The notes under the pieces were generated by a model. The model saw only the letters and a program-made list of their open reading frames with translations. It was not told the origin of the DNA and made no database searches. 64,000 nucleotides of DNA from CAYQLY01 sp964418605. GTDB lineage: Bacteria > Bacteroidota > Bacteroidia > Cytophagales > Cyclobacteriaceae. The translations under genes and the position numbers were made by a program. Location: NCBI GenBank assembly GCA_964418605.1, contig CAYQLY010000009.1:1-64000 (forward strand), in the 5' to 3' direction. How positions within the stretch are numbered: the first letter of the stretch is position 1; each line of letters starts with the position of its first letter. Shown piece after piece: positions 33,872 through 43,112 of this stretch.

Positions 33872-33902
33872 TAAAAAAAGCAGGTGATATGATCACCTGC
33901 TT
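33872..33902 (-). terminator. Hairpin terminator after the lipoprotein gene
   Basis: AAGCAGGTGAT and ATCACCTGCTT form a perfect 11-bp stem with an ATG loop, followed by a T-run on the minus strand. It ends the lipoprotein transcript before tRNA-Pro. Confidence 0.85.
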
Positions 33903-33936
33903 AAAAAATAGATATGTGTAAAACCTACTTTAAACT

Positions 33937-34428
33937 TTATTTTTTAGTAAATGTCCACTTATAGACATGCGTACCATCGTTATCCTTATCTGTATCTTCT
34001 AATACAAGAATATTACCATCAAGCTGCGCTATTTTCATTTTAACTTTAAAAAAATCTGTTTCTTTACCAAAACTAATAGAATCTTCATGAACACTAAATT
34101 TCCACATATCCGTTTGCGTTTGAGGATTTTTAGGATTGCACTTAGTTGCTGCTTCATCTATATTTACAACCCCATTTGAAAAAAATTCAATTACATCATC
34201 TTTCATACAAGACTCTGTAAAGGCATATAAATCTGTTACGGATATACCTAAGAAGGGTACTTGAATTGCAGGATCAACTGTCGCTGCAGTTAATTGATAT
34301 TTACCTGTAAGTAATTCCGTTTTACTTTTAGCAGGTGTGGGTTCATCCTCTTTTTTTTTACAAGAGACCATTGATAAAACTAAGAGCAACATGCTCACGA
34401 TAGCGAAATATTTTTTTCTATTTTTCAT
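33937..34428 (-). CDS. Lipocalin-like lipoprotein
   Basis: The 163-residue protein has a lipoprotein signal (IVSMLLLVLSMVSC, Cys23, then KKKEDEPTPAK). The mature part has a lipocalin-like pattern: LLTGKYQLTAATVDPAI, DDVIEFFSNGVVNID, MWKFSVHEDSISFG and a final TDKDNDGTHVYKWTFTKK. It is unlinked to neighbours and has its own terminator. Function unknown; envelope location is likely. Confidence 0.7.
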   Translation of the reverse strand: MKNRKKYFAIVSMLLLVLSMVSCKKKEDEPTPAKSKTELLTGKYQLTAATVDPAIQVPFLGISVTDLYAFTESCMKDDVIEFFSNGVVNIDEAATKCNPKNPQTQTDMWKFSVHEDSISFGKETDFFKVKMKIAQLDGNILVLEDTDKDNDGTHVYKWTFTKK

Positions 34429-34538
34429 ATTGGAATTATATTTATTTGTTTACTACACCTAAGACAGGCAATTCTAATAAATACCCCTAAAACATTATAA
34501 AAAAAATATCTATTATTGATAACTTGACCAAGTAATAT

Positions 34539-35915
34539 ATGCCATCAAATCCATCGATTTCAATCCAATTTTTAGGAGCTGCAGGTACTGTTACAGGATC
34601 CAAGCATCTCCTTAAAACACCAGAGCTGACAATCTTAGTTGATTGTGGTTTATTTCAAGGTTTAAAAGCACTTCGATTAAAAAACTGGGAACCATTACCC
34701 ATTGATCCAAAAAATATAGATATCCTACTTATTACTCATGCCCATCTTGACCATACAGGATACCTCCCACTCTTAGTAAAAAATGGATTCAAAGGTCGCA
34801 TCCTCATGACCTCACCTACTAAAGATTTAGCAGAAGTTATTCTTCGTGATAGCGCTCATATCCAAGAAGAAGATGCCGCATTAGCCAATAAAGGGAATTA
34901 CAGTAAACATAATCCAGCCTTACCTCTTTATACTGAGAAAGAAGTAGAAGATCTATTGCCTTTAATCGAAACGGTTGAAGATAACACACTAATTTCTCTC
35001 TCTGATTCTATTCAAGTGCGTTTCATCAGAAATGGCCATATTTTAGGATCTTGTTATATAGAGCTACATTATAATAAAAAATCCATTGTATTTTCAGGTG
35101 ACATTGGACGAGAACAATCTGAGTTACTCTCAGCCCCTAATCCATTAGTGAATACTAATTTTTTAATTATGGAAAGTACCTATGGAGACAAAAATCATCC
35201 TGACATTAAGCCTAGTGAACAATTAGCTCATATTATAAGTGATACTGTTCAAAAACATGGTACCATTCTCATTCCTAGCTTTGCAGTAGGACGTACTCAA
35301 GAGCTAATGTACATCATCAATAAACTTAAACAATCGAATCAAATTCCACCTATCCCTATTTATGTCGATAGTCCAATGGGTGCTAATGCAACAGAGATAT
35401 TTGTGAAATATCCCAACTGGCATAAACTATCTACTAACCAAGTTGATGACCTTTGCAAAGATATTCACATCATCCGTGATAGCCGTGAAACACATGAGAT
35501 CATTGGTATGCGCAAAAGTAAAATTATTATTGCAGGCAGTGGCATGGTCACAGGTGGACGTATGCTTGAGTATCTTAAATATTACGGTAATGATCCGAAA
35601 CATACCATTATACTAACAGGCTACCAAGCAGAAGGTACACGCGGAAGAGCTCTTAAAGAAGGGAAACATGAAATTAAAATTCATGGCCGCTATTATCACA
35701 TTAACGCCTCTATCGAAGAAATTTCTTCATTATCTGCACATGGCGATCAGAGTGAGATGCTTAACTGGATTAAAAAAGCAACAAAAAAACCTGAGCGGAT
35801 TTTTTTAGTACATGGCGAAATACAAGCACTACAAGCGTTTAAAATTTTACTTGAAAAAGAGCTCCAAGTATCTGTTATAATACCTCATCAGGGTGAGGAA
35901 ATAAATTTATTTTAA
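34539..35915 (+). CDS. Beta-CASP metallo-beta-lactamase-fold RNA-processing nuclease
   Basis: The 458-residue protein has the HAHLDHTG zinc motif (about residue 68), FLGAAGTVTGSKHLL at the start, FSGDIGRE, ESTYGD, PSFAVGRTQELMYII, and the C-terminal beta-CASP/RMMBL signature GSGMVTGGRMLEYL, TGYQAEGTRGR and SLSAHGDQSEML. This is the CPSF/YSH1-type family that cleaves RNA in bacteria and archaea. It is monocistronic, 88 bases before the photoreceptor gene. Confidence 0.93.
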   Translation: MPSNPSISIQFLGAAGTVTGSKHLLKTPELTILVDCGLFQGLKALRLKNWEPLPIDPKNIDILLITHAHLDHTGYLPLLVKNGFKGRILMTSPTKDLAEVILRDSAHIQEEDAALANKGNYSKHNPALPLYTEKEVEDLLPLIETVEDNTLISLSDSIQVRFIRNGHILGSCYIELHYNKKSIVFSGDIGREQSELLSAPNPLVNTNFLIMESTYGDKNHPDIKPSEQLAHIISDTVQKHGTILIPSFAVGRTQELMYIINKLKQSNQIPPIPIYVDSPMGANATEIFVKYPNWHKLSTNQVDDLCKDIHIIRDSRETHEIIGMRKSKIIIAGSGMVTGGRMLEYLKYYGNDPKHTIILTGYQAEGTRGRALKEGKHEIKIHGRYYHINASIEEISSLSAHGDQSEMLNWIKKATKKPERIFLVHGEIQALQAFKILLEKELQVSVIIPHQGEEINLF

Positions 35916-35984
35916 ATGGTATAACAAAACCTATATCTATTATTAATTTTGTCATATTTAATTTTGTTTAAATTTATCCCTAAA

Positions 35985-36002
35985 AAACTAAACATTTAGT
36001 TT
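35985..36002. promoter_or_regulatory. Palindrome abutting the CarH-like start codon
   Basis: AAACTAAACATTTAGTTT is a perfect 8-bp inverted repeat with a 2-base centre, ending one base before the ATG at 36004. A related TTGTTTA...TAAACAA pair (36896-36926) lies before crtI. Both are candidate operators of the MerR-type regulator. Confidence 0.5.
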
Positions 36003-36003
36003 A

Positions 36004-36876
36004 ATGAAATCCTACCACATTACAGAATTGGAACAACTGACAGGTATCAAAGCACATACCTTACGCATATGGGAGAAACGGTATCGCATTTTAAAACCAC
36101 ATCGAACACTAACGAACATACGGTACTACGATGATGCACAACTTCGAAAATTGTTAAACATATGCATTCTCCTTTCAAATGGATATAAAATTTCAAAAAT
36201 AGCCGCATTAAATGAAAACAAGATATACCAACTTATTAAACAGCTCGAAGATATATCAACACCCTCAGAAATCATCATCAACAAAATGATTATAGCAATG
36301 CTTGCATTTGATGAATTACAATTTGAGAAGTTATTTTCTACATCTGTTAAGCAATGGGGCGTATTTGATACCATGATTACTATTATCTATCCACTATTAA
36401 AAAAAATTGGTCTGATGTGGAGCATTAATGATGCTAGCCCTATTGAGGAGCATTTTATCTCTGCTATTATTCAGCGTAAACTATACACAGCTATAGATGC
36501 TCTTCCCCCTGCTCATAAAAAAAACAAGAAGTATATTCTATTTCTTCCACCAGATGAATGCCATGAAATAGGTCTTTTGTTTACCAATTATATATTACGC
36601 TCAAAAGGTTTATCAACTATTTATTTAGGGCAAAATGTACCTTATACTAATTTACGGGAATATATTTCGAAAGTAAACCCATCGCACCTCGTCGTTTTTT
36701 TTACTACTAAAAGAAATGATGAAGAAATCATAAAAGATTTAAAAAAGATAATGGCTAAACACCCCAAAATAACAGTATTAGTAGCTGGATATCAAACACT
36801 ATTGGAAAAAATTCGAGTTATAAAAAGAATAAAGTTATTACAAGCCCCCCATGATCTTTTAAAATTAATCGTCTAA
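36004..36876 (+). CDS. CarH-like MerR regulator with B12-binding photoreceptor domain
   Basis: The 290-residue protein has an N-terminal MerR HTH (ITELEQLTGIKAHTLRIWEKRYRILKPHRT), then a four-helix bundle with the W-x9-EH signature of AdoCbl-dependent CarH photoreceptors (W139, E149-H150 in MWSINDASPIEEH), and a Rossmann cobalamin-binding domain with the ExHxxG motif (E185, H187, G190; the His is the expected lower axial ligand). In CarH, adenosylcobalamin in the dark keeps a repressing tetramer, and light breaks it. Its place directly before the carotenoid genes indicates light-induced pigment synthesis. Confidence 0.88.
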   Translation: MKSYHITELEQLTGIKAHTLRIWEKRYRILKPHRTLTNIRYYDDAQLRKLLNICILLSNGYKISKIAALNENKIYQLIKQLEDISTPSEIIINKMIIAMLAFDELQFEKLFSTSVKQWGVFDTMITIIYPLLKKIGLMWSINDASPIEEHFISAIIQRKLYTAIDALPPAHKKNKKYILFLPPDECHEIGLLFTNYILRSKGLSTIYLGQNVPYTNLREYISKVNPSHLVVFFTTKRNDEEIIKDLKKIMAKHPKITVLVAGYQTLLEKIRVIKRIKLLQAPHDLLKLIV

Positions 36877-36932
36877 TTAGTTGTTTTTAAAAAATTGTTT
36901 AATATTTTTACATAAAAGATAAACAAAATTAA

Positions 36933-38414
36933 GTGGCCCAAATCAATATTATTGGAAGTGGTTTCTCAGGCTTATCTGCTGCATGTTATGCCGCACACAA
37001 AGGCTATAGGGTTTCTGTATTTGAAAAGAACAACACCATTGGCGGACGAAGTAGAAGTTATAGTGAAAATGGATTCATGTTTGATATGGGGCCAAGCTGG
37101 TATTGGATGCCTGATGTGTTTGAAGACTTCTTTACCTATTTTGGAAAATCTTCCCGAGATTATTACAATCTTGTACCTTTAGACCCTGGTTTTCAAATCA
37201 TTTTTAATAAAAATGAATCCCTAAAGATACCAGCAAAAGTCGATGATTTATTAGAATTAGTAGAATCCATTGAAAAAGGAAGTGCAAAAAAATTAAAACA
37301 GTTTTTAGCAGAAGGCAAATTTAAGTACACTATAGGAATGAGAGACCTTGTGCATAAACCAGCTCTTTCTTGGATGGAATACATGAATTATCCAGTTATT
37401 AAAGGTGCCATTCGTTCGCACATATTTAAATCCATGAGAAAATATGTACGAAGTTATTTTAAAGACGAACGCCTCATTGCCTTAATGGAGTTTCCTGTTT
37501 TATTTTTAGGCGCCATGCCTAACCATATTCCTGCTTTGTACAGTCTGATGAACTATGCCGCTTTATCATTAGGAACGTGGTATCCGATGGGCGGTATGTA
37601 TCAAATCGTAACAGCAATGGAAAAACTAGCATCTTCTTTGGGAGTTGAATTCCACACCTCCTGCGAAGTCAAAAAAATAGATGTAAGAAAAAATAAAGCT
37701 ATAGGCATAGAAACATCTTTGGGAACATTTAATGGAGACTCAATCATTGCGACTGCTGATTACCACCATGTGGAGTCTCATTTGTTAGATAAAGCGTACC
37801 GTAACTATTCAGAGAATTATTGGGACAAAAGAACCTTGGCTCCCTCCTGCCTTATTTATTATATAGGAGTCAACAAAAAAATTAATCGACTTCTTCATCA
37901 CAATTTATTTTTTGATACCAATTTCGAAGAGCATGCTGAACATATTTATAAAAATCCGCAATGGCCTAAAGATCCTCTGTTTTATTTATGCTGCCCATCA
38001 AAAACAGATTCTTCTGTTGCACCGAAAGATATGGAAAATATGTTTATCCTTATTCCTATAGCTACTGATTTAAAAGAAATAGAAATTATACGAGAGCATT
38101 ATTTTAAATTAGTACTCAAGCGTATAGAATCATGGTGTGGTGAAGAAATCTTACCTCATGTCATCTATAAAAAAAGTTACTGTATTAATGATTTCATTAA
38201 AGACTATAATTCGTATAAAGGAAATGCCTATGGTTTAGCCAATACACTTAAACAAACAGCTGTACTTAAACCATCTATTCGAAATAAAAAAATAAAAAAT
38301 TTATTCTATGCCGGACAGTTGACAGTTCCAGGGCCTGGCGTACCGCCAGCTATCATATCGGGCAAGATCGCTGTTGAACAACTTACTAAGTACTTAAAAA
38401 ATTATTTTAACTGA
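36933..38414 (+). CDS. crtI: Phytoene desaturase
   Basis: The 493-residue FAD enzyme converts phytoene to lycopene by repeated desaturation. The N-terminal FAD motif is VAQINIIGSGFSGLSAACYAAHKG-like (IIGSGFSGLSAA, then VFEKNNTIGGRSR), and the C-terminal bacterial desaturase signature is NLFYAGQLTVPGPGVPPAIISGK. GTG serves as the start because MAQINIIGSG follows immediately. It is 56 bases after the regulator and 3 before crtB. Confidence 0.94.
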   Translation: MAQINIIGSGFSGLSAACYAAHKGYRVSVFEKNNTIGGRSRSYSENGFMFDMGPSWYWMPDVFEDFFTYFGKSSRDYYNLVPLDPGFQIIFNKNESLKIPAKVDDLLELVESIEKGSAKKLKQFLAEGKFKYTIGMRDLVHKPALSWMEYMNYPVIKGAIRSHIFKSMRKYVRSYFKDERLIALMEFPVLFLGAMPNHIPALYSLMNYAALSLGTWYPMGGMYQIVTAMEKLASSLGVEFHTSCEVKKIDVRKNKAIGIETSLGTFNGDSIIATADYHHVESHLLDKAYRNYSENYWDKRTLAPSCLIYYIGVNKKINRLLHHNLFFDTNFEEHAEHIYKNPQWPKDPLFYLCCPSKTDSSVAPKDMENMFILIPIATDLKEIEIIREHYFKLVLKRIESWCGEEILPHVIYKKSYCINDFIKDYNSYKGNAYGLANTLKQTAVLKPSIRNKKIKNLFYAGQLTVPGPGVPPAIISGKIAVEQLTKYLKNYFN

Positions 38415-38417
38415 TAC

Positions 38418-39254
38418 ATGAAAGAAATTTTTGATAACGTATCTTTTGCCACTAGTAAACTAGCTACTAAGTCTTACAGTACGAGTTTCTCATGGGGCAT
38501 TTATTGTTTAGATAAGAAATTTCACAATGCTATTTATGGTATATATGGATTTGTCCGTTTTGCTGATGAGATTGTAGATACATTCCATACCTATGATAAG
38601 AAAATATTACTCGATGAATTTAAAACAGAAACGTATAAAGCTATTAAACGTGGCATAAGCTTAAATCCTATTATAAATAGCTTTCAATATGTTGTAAACG
38701 CATACCATATTGATTCTACACTTATTGATTGTTTTTTTCAAAGCATGGAAACAGATTTACAACAACATGTTCATTCACCAGAATCGTATAAAAAATATAT
38801 TTTAGGATCTGCTGAAGTAATAGGGTTGATGTGTTTAAACGTTTTTACAGAGAGAAACAGTTCCTTATATGAAGAACTTAAACCTACAGCTATGTTATTA
38901 GGATCTGCATTTCAAAAAGTAAATTTTTTACGCGATATGAAAACAGACTACCAAACATTAGGACGAGTTTATTTTCCACATATCACTATTGAACATTTTT
39001 CTGAAAAAGAAAAAAAGGAAATGGAAAAAGATATTGAAGGTGAGTTTGAATCAGCGTTAAAAGGAATTAAAAAACTACCTATCAGTTCTCGATTTGGGGT
39101 ATATGTGGCTTATGTGTATTACCGTTGCCTATTTAAAAAAATAAAATCAACGACATCTACTGACATCCTAAGAAAGAGAATAAGAGTGCCAAACTATCAA
39201 AAACTAAGTTTATTAATAGCTTCTTTTTTTAAATACAGATTACGTACCATATAA
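38418..39254 (+). CDS. crtB: Phytoene synthase
   Basis: CrtB joins two GGPP molecules to phytoene. The 278-residue protein has the two Asp-rich motifs of the family: YGFVRFADEIVDTF near residue 48 and FLRDMKTD near residue 171, plus SYSTSFSWGIYCLD at the start and YCHH-region equivalents. It is directly after crtI (3 bases), so the two are co-translated. No GGPP synthase (crtE) is in the window. Confidence 0.94.
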   Translation: MKEIFDNVSFATSKLATKSYSTSFSWGIYCLDKKFHNAIYGIYGFVRFADEIVDTFHTYDKKILLDEFKTETYKAIKRGISLNPIINSFQYVVNAYHIDSTLIDCFFQSMETDLQQHVHSPESYKKYILGSAEVIGLMCLNVFTERNSSLYEELKPTAMLLGSAFQKVNFLRDMKTDYQTLGRVYFPHITIEHFSEKEKKEMEKDIEGEFESALKGIKKLPISSRFGVYVAYVYYRCLFKKIKSTTSTDILRKRIRVPNYQKLSLLIASFFKYRLRTI

Positions 39255-39269
39255 CTTAAACTATAAACG

Positions 39270-39797
39270 ATGCATCATTCACAAGATTACGTTATACTGA
39301 TTGATCAGCAGGACAATGAAATAGGTAGTATGGAAAAAATACAAGCACATCAACAAGGCAAACTTCATCGTGCTTTTTCTATATTTATTTTTAATTCAAA
39401 AAAAGAACTTCTTATACAAAAACGAGCTGACAACAAATACCACTCTGGCGGATTGTGGAGTAATACATGCTGTGGCCACCCACGACCAGGCGAACTTACA
39501 GAAAATGCTGCACAACGTAGACTACAAGAAGAAATAGGAATAACATGCCAACTCCATTATTTATTTCCATTTACTTATTTTGTTAAATTTGATAATAATT
39601 TAATAGAAAATGAACTTGATCACATATTCACAGGCATAACAGATAAAACACCACTAATTAATCCAAATGAAATTAGCGATTTTAAATACATGACCATGGC
39701 AGCTATTAGTAATGAATTAGAAAAAACACCCACCAGCTACACCGTATGGTTTAAACTTATTTTTAATCAACTACAAAAAACTATTTATCAATTATGA
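39270..39797 (+). CDS. idi: Isopentenyl-diphosphate delta-isomerase (type 1)
   Basis: The 175-residue Nudix-fold enzyme interconverts IPP and DMAPP. Typical features are SIFIFNSKKELLIQKRADNKYHSGGLWSNTCCGHPRPGE, with the Cys-Cys-Gly-His catalytic site, and the Nudix-like AAQRRLQEEIGI with Glu residues for metal binding. It overlaps crtZ by 4 bases. It supplies isoprenoid precursors to the carotenoid operon. Confidence 0.94.
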   Translation: MHHSQDYVILIDQQDNEIGSMEKIQAHQQGKLHRAFSIFIFNSKKELLIQKRADNKYHSGGLWSNTCCGHPRPGELTENAAQRRLQEEIGITCQLHYLFPFTYFVKFDNNLIENELDHIFTGITDKTPLINPNEISDFKYMTMAAISNELEKTPTSYTVWFKLIFNQLQKTIYQL

Positions 39798-40258
39798 TTG
39801 CATCTATAATTATTACATGTTTAAGTTTTGGAGCTATGGAGTCGGTAGCTTGGCTGGCGCATAAATACGTTATGCATGGATTATTATGGAATTTACACGA
39901 AGATCATCACAAGAAAGATGTTACGTCTTTCTTTGAAAAAAACGACTACTTCTTTTTATTATTTGCAACACCAGGCATAATTTGTTTAGGCTTAGGAGGC
40001 TTTATACCTTCTATTCACTTCTTATTTTATATTGGACTAGGTATTACGTTATATGGGTTTGCTTATTTTTTAGTTCACGATATTTTTATTCATCAACGTT
40101 TTAATTTATTTAAACGAACAGACAATGTTTATTTTAGAGCCATTCGCAAAGCACATAAAATGCATCATAAACATTTAGAAAAAGAAGATGGTGAATGCTT
40201 TGGTATGCTACTTGTTCCATTCAAATATTTTAAAGAAGAAATGAAAAAAAATAAATAA
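39794..40258 (+). CDS. crtZ: Beta-carotene hydroxylase
   Basis: CrtZ adds 3-hydroxyl groups to beta-carotene rings, giving zeaxanthin. The 154-residue membrane protein has the histidine boxes of the fatty-acid hydroxylase superfamily: HKYVMH, HEDHHK, VHDIFIHQ and HKMHHKH, the di-iron ligands. Four hydrophobic segments are visible. Start overlaps the idi stop, and 2 bases separate it from the cyclase gene. Confidence 0.95.
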   Translation: MIASIIITCLSFGAMESVAWLAHKYVMHGLLWNLHEDHHKKDVTSFFEKNDYFFLLFATPGIICLGLGGFIPSIHFLFYIGLGITLYGFAYFLVHDIFIHQRFNLFKRTDNVYFRAIRKAHKMHHKHLEKEDGECFGMLLVPFKYFKEEMKKNK

Positions 40259-40260
40259 GG

Positions 40261-40950
40261 ATGGAAAAATATACTTATCTCCTTGTTGATTTTTTTTGCA
40301 TTATTATTCCTTTCATTTTTTCTTTTCATCCAAAACTAAAATTTATAAAACAGTGGCGGCATTTTGCTATCCCCTGTTTAGCAACGGCTTCCTTTTTTTT
40401 AATTTGGGATATTTTATTCACCTGTCATGGGGTTTGGAGTTTTAATTCTAAAAAAGTAATTGGTATTTATTTTTTTAATCTCCCAGTAGAAGAACTATTA
40501 TTTTTTATATGTATTCCATACGCATGCCTATTCACTTATCACGCTATTAGTTTATTTGTGAAAATAAAATATTATACAAAACCAACCTCTATTTTTTCTA
40601 TCTTTTTAATTCTATGTTTAGTACTAACAGCAGTACTTCATATAAAGCAGCTCTACACTTCAGTTACTTTTTTTTTATTAGCCATAATGTTTATTTTTAT
40701 TTTATTTAAGAAAGTAAATTGGCTAACTCATTTTTATTTTTCATTTCTACTCATTCTAATTCCATTTTTCATTTCAAATGGAGTTCTCACAGGCAGTTGG
40801 ATAGATGCCCCTGTTGTGATCTATAACGACAGGTATAATTTAGGCATACGCTTATTAACCATCCCCTTGGAGGATATTTTTTATGGCATGTTATTATTCC
40901 TAATGAACGTTAATGGATTTGAATTTTCTAAAAGAAAATTTATTTTGTAA
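40261..40950 (+). CDS. Lycopene cyclase, two-domain CrtYcd/CarRA type
   Basis: The 229-residue membrane protein carries two tandem copies of the lycopene cyclase domain with the diagnostic PVEELLFFICIPYAC in the first and PLEDIFYGMLLFLMN in the second. Six to seven membrane segments are visible. These fused cyclases resemble the separate CrtYc and CrtYd proteins of actinobacteria and the fungal CarRA. The enzyme forms beta-ionone rings at both ends of lycopene before CrtZ acts. It is the last gene of the operon; its 3' end overlaps the convergent crcB by 11 bases. Confidence 0.9.
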   Translation: MEKYTYLLVDFFCIIIPFIFSFHPKLKFIKQWRHFAIPCLATASFFLIWDILFTCHGVWSFNSKKVIGIYFFNLPVEELLFFICIPYACLFTYHAISLFVKIKYYTKPTSIFSIFLILCLVLTAVLHIKQLYTSVTFFLLAIMFIFILFKKVNWLTHFYFSFLLILIPFFISNGVLTGSWIDAPVVIYNDRYNLGIRLLTIPLEDIFYGMLLFLMNVNGFEFSKRKFIL

Positions 40951-41311
40951 GAAATACACCTAAAAAGGTAGCAGCAATACCTAAAATTACACTTAATATG
41001 ATATATAAAAAAAGTACACTATAATTTTCTGACTTTAACAATAGTATACTTTCATATGAAAAAGCTGAAAAGGTAGTATACCCTCCACAAATGCCTGTTG
41101 CTAAAAACAAGCGCGACTCAGAGCTAAGCCAATTGCCCTTTTCAGAAAATCCATAGATTAAGCCGATACACAAACAACCTAAAATGTTAACAAAAAATGT
41201 ACCAAGAGGATAAACACCTGTATTGTACTTAGAGATGACTTGTTGCGTTAAATAACGAGCTACACTTCCAATAAATCCACCAGAACCTACTACTAAAACT
41301 ATTCTATACAT
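40940..41311 (-). CDS. crcB: Fluoride exporter CrcB/Fluc
   Basis: The 123-residue membrane protein has four helices and the Fluc signature GFIGSVARYLTQ at the N-terminus, GTFFVNILGC and TGICGGYTTFSAFSYE. Dual-topology Fluc channels export fluoride. No fluoride riboswitch is visible upstream, where the start sits only 11 bases from the tRNA-Ser gene end. Convergent with the cyclase. Confidence 0.94.
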   Translation of the reverse strand: MYRIVLVVGSGGFIGSVARYLTQQVISKYNTGVYPLGTFFVNILGCLCIGLIYGFSEKGNWLSSESRLFLATGICGGYTTFSAFSYESILLLKSENYSVLFLYIILSVILGIAATFLGVFLTK

Positions 41312-41321
41312 GGTTATGTAG

Positions 41322-41410
41322 CGGAGAAAGGGGGATTCGAACCCCCGGTACGGTTTGACCCGTACGGCGGTTTAGCAAACCGCTGGTTTAAGCCACTCAC
41401 CCATCTCTCC
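41322..41410 (-). tRNA. tRNA-Ser (anticodon GCT)
   Basis: The 89-nt class II tRNA has GGAGAGA / TTTCTCC acceptor, GCGGT TTGCTAA ACCGC anticodon arm with GCT, a long variable stem (GTACGG / CCGTAC) and GGGGG TTCGAAT CCCCC T arm. Discriminator G. CCA is not encoded. Confidence 0.95.
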
Positions 41411-41529
41411 GAGACTTGATTTAAAATGAGTGCAAATATACTACTATTTTTTCAATGATTTACTATACTTAAACTTCTAGCCTTTATTCAAAAAAAATCT
41501 TTAAATTTAGTCCTAACTTAATTGTAAAA

Positions 41530-42513
41530 ATGTACGGCGGAGGTAATTTATTTGAAGCACTCACAAATGATCTTGAAAATGAAGACCAGCATGAATTAGC
41601 ACTATTTGAGGCACGCATCCAGCGAGGTGAAAAAATAGAGCCAAAAGACTGGATGCCAGCACTTTACCGAAAGCAACTTATACGCATGATTGAACAACAT
41701 GCGCACTCTGAAATCATTGGAGCCTTGCCTGAGGGAACCTGGATTACCAGAGCTCCGGGATTCAAACGAAAACTAGCCCTCATGGCAAAAGTTCAAGATG
41801 AGGTAGGTCATGCCCAATTACTCTACAGCGCAGCTGAAACATTGGGGAAATCGCGCGAGCAAATGATTACGGATCTTATCAATGGAAAATCAAAATATTC
41901 TAATGTATTTAACTATCCTGCTTTTACATGGGCTGATTCAACTGTGATCTCATGGTTGGTAGATGCCGGAGCTATTGTCAATCAATTAGCTAATTCAAAA
42001 GGAAGCTATGGGCCTTATTGCCGAGCACTGGAACGTATTTGCGCAGAAGAGTCTTTTCATTTAAAATATGGGCATGATGCGGTTACTTATTTAGCTACAG
42101 GCACTCCTACTCAACGTCAAATGATTCAAGAAGCTCTTACACGATGGTGGCCTCCTATCATGCATTTCTTTGGTCCTCCAGATAAACTTTCTGTTCATAC
42201 GGAAATTCTAGTGAAATGGAAAGTAAAAATGGCAACAAATGATGAATGCCGTCAGCAGTTTTTGGATATGTATGTTCCTAAAATTTGGGAATTAGGGCTT
42301 ACTGTGCCTGATCCTAACTTGAAAAAAAATCCAGAAACAAACCAATGGGAATACACTGAACCTGATTGGGAGGAATTTAAACGTGTCATTAATGGAGGTG
42401 GACCTTGTAATAAAGAACGGTTAGCTGTCCGACAAACAGCAGAAGAACGAGGAAAATGGGTGCGACAAGCATTAGCCAATCCAAAAGCAACCTACATTAC
42501 ACCTTTGGCTTAA
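41530..42513 (+). CDS. paaA: 1,2-phenylacetyl-CoA epoxidase, catalytic subunit PaaA
   Basis: PaaA is the di-iron oxygenase subunit of the complex that epoxidises phenylacetyl-CoA in aerobic phenylacetate degradation. The 327-residue length is normal. Visible features are WMPALYRKQLIRMIEQHAHSEIIGALPEGTWI, KVQDEVGHAQLLY and ERICAEESFHLKYGHD, the carboxylate and His ligands (EQHAHSE, EVGH, EESFH). Unusually, three unrelated small genes intervene before paaB. Confidence 0.95.
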   Translation: MYGGGNLFEALTNDLENEDQHELALFEARIQRGEKIEPKDWMPALYRKQLIRMIEQHAHSEIIGALPEGTWITRAPGFKRKLALMAKVQDEVGHAQLLYSAAETLGKSREQMITDLINGKSKYSNVFNYPAFTWADSTVISWLVDAGAIVNQLANSKGSYGPYCRALERICAEESFHLKYGHDAVTYLATGTPTQRQMIQEALTRWWPPIMHFFGPPDKLSVHTEILVKWKVKMATNDECRQQFLDMYVPKIWELGLTVPDPNLKKNPETNQWEYTEPDWEEFKRVINGGGPCNKERLAVRQTAEERGKWVRQALANPKATYITPLA

Positions 42514-42519
42514 TTTTAA

Positions 42520-43110
42520 TTGAAGAAAACTATTAAAAATTCTAAACTCATATTCATTTATTTTTTTTCAATTTGTATCTCCATGTTTTCTTGTAAAATT
42601 TCTGTTACTGATATTAAAAAAGAAAAAAAATTAACTAAGGCAAATTTAGTTTCTCCAGATGTTTTTTTAGAAAAACGCATGGAAAATACAATTAAAAAAA
42701 TGCTCGGTTTCAATTGGGAGATATTGATTGTAAAAGATAGATATGTATATTGGGGGTATCCTACTGCTAGCCTTTTCTCTTCTTCTTATAAAATCAAAAA
42801 GAAACATTTTTTTAAAACCTCTCTCCAAGAGTTACAAGCTGATTTGCCTGATTATGAGAAATTAGATGGGATTTATATTTTCAAGATAATTAGAGAAAAA
42901 ATTACAAAAGAATTAGGTCCTAAATTAGAAAACTATACTCTAGGAGATGTTGGAAAAAAATATAAAAATGTTTTATTAAATAAAGAGAAACAAGAAATAA
43001 TAATTACAATGGCTATTACTTGGGGGAAATCATGGGAAAATAAAAATGAATTACTAATCATTCTCAATTCAAAAAATATAGATGAAATAAAAGAAATAAA
43101 AATTCAATAG
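42520..43110 (+). CDS. Hypothetical lipoprotein inserted in the paa region
   Basis: The 196-residue protein starts at TTG (only 6 bases after paaA) with a lipoprotein signal, FIYFFSICISMFSC with Cys25. The mature part is Lys-rich and unrecognised (MLGFNWEILIVKDRYVYWGYPTASL). It is the first of three genes between paaA and paaB, A+T-richer than the paa genes by eye. It could be an acquired cassette or a specific envelope component; no function is proposed. Confidence 0.6.
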   Translation: MKKTIKNSKLIFIYFFSICISMFSCKISVTDIKKEKKLTKANLVSPDVFLEKRMENTIKKMLGFNWEILIVKDRYVYWGYPTASLFSSSYKIKKKHFFKTSLQELQADLPDYEKLDGIYIFKIIREKITKELGPKLENYTLGDVGKKYKNVLLNKEKQEIIITMAITWGKSWENKNELLIILNSKNIDEIKEIKIQ

Positions 43111-43112
43111 GC

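Noticed and set aside
41311..41321. Fluoride riboswitch before crcB
   Set aside because: Only 11 bases separate the start from tRNA-Ser, which leaves no room for one.
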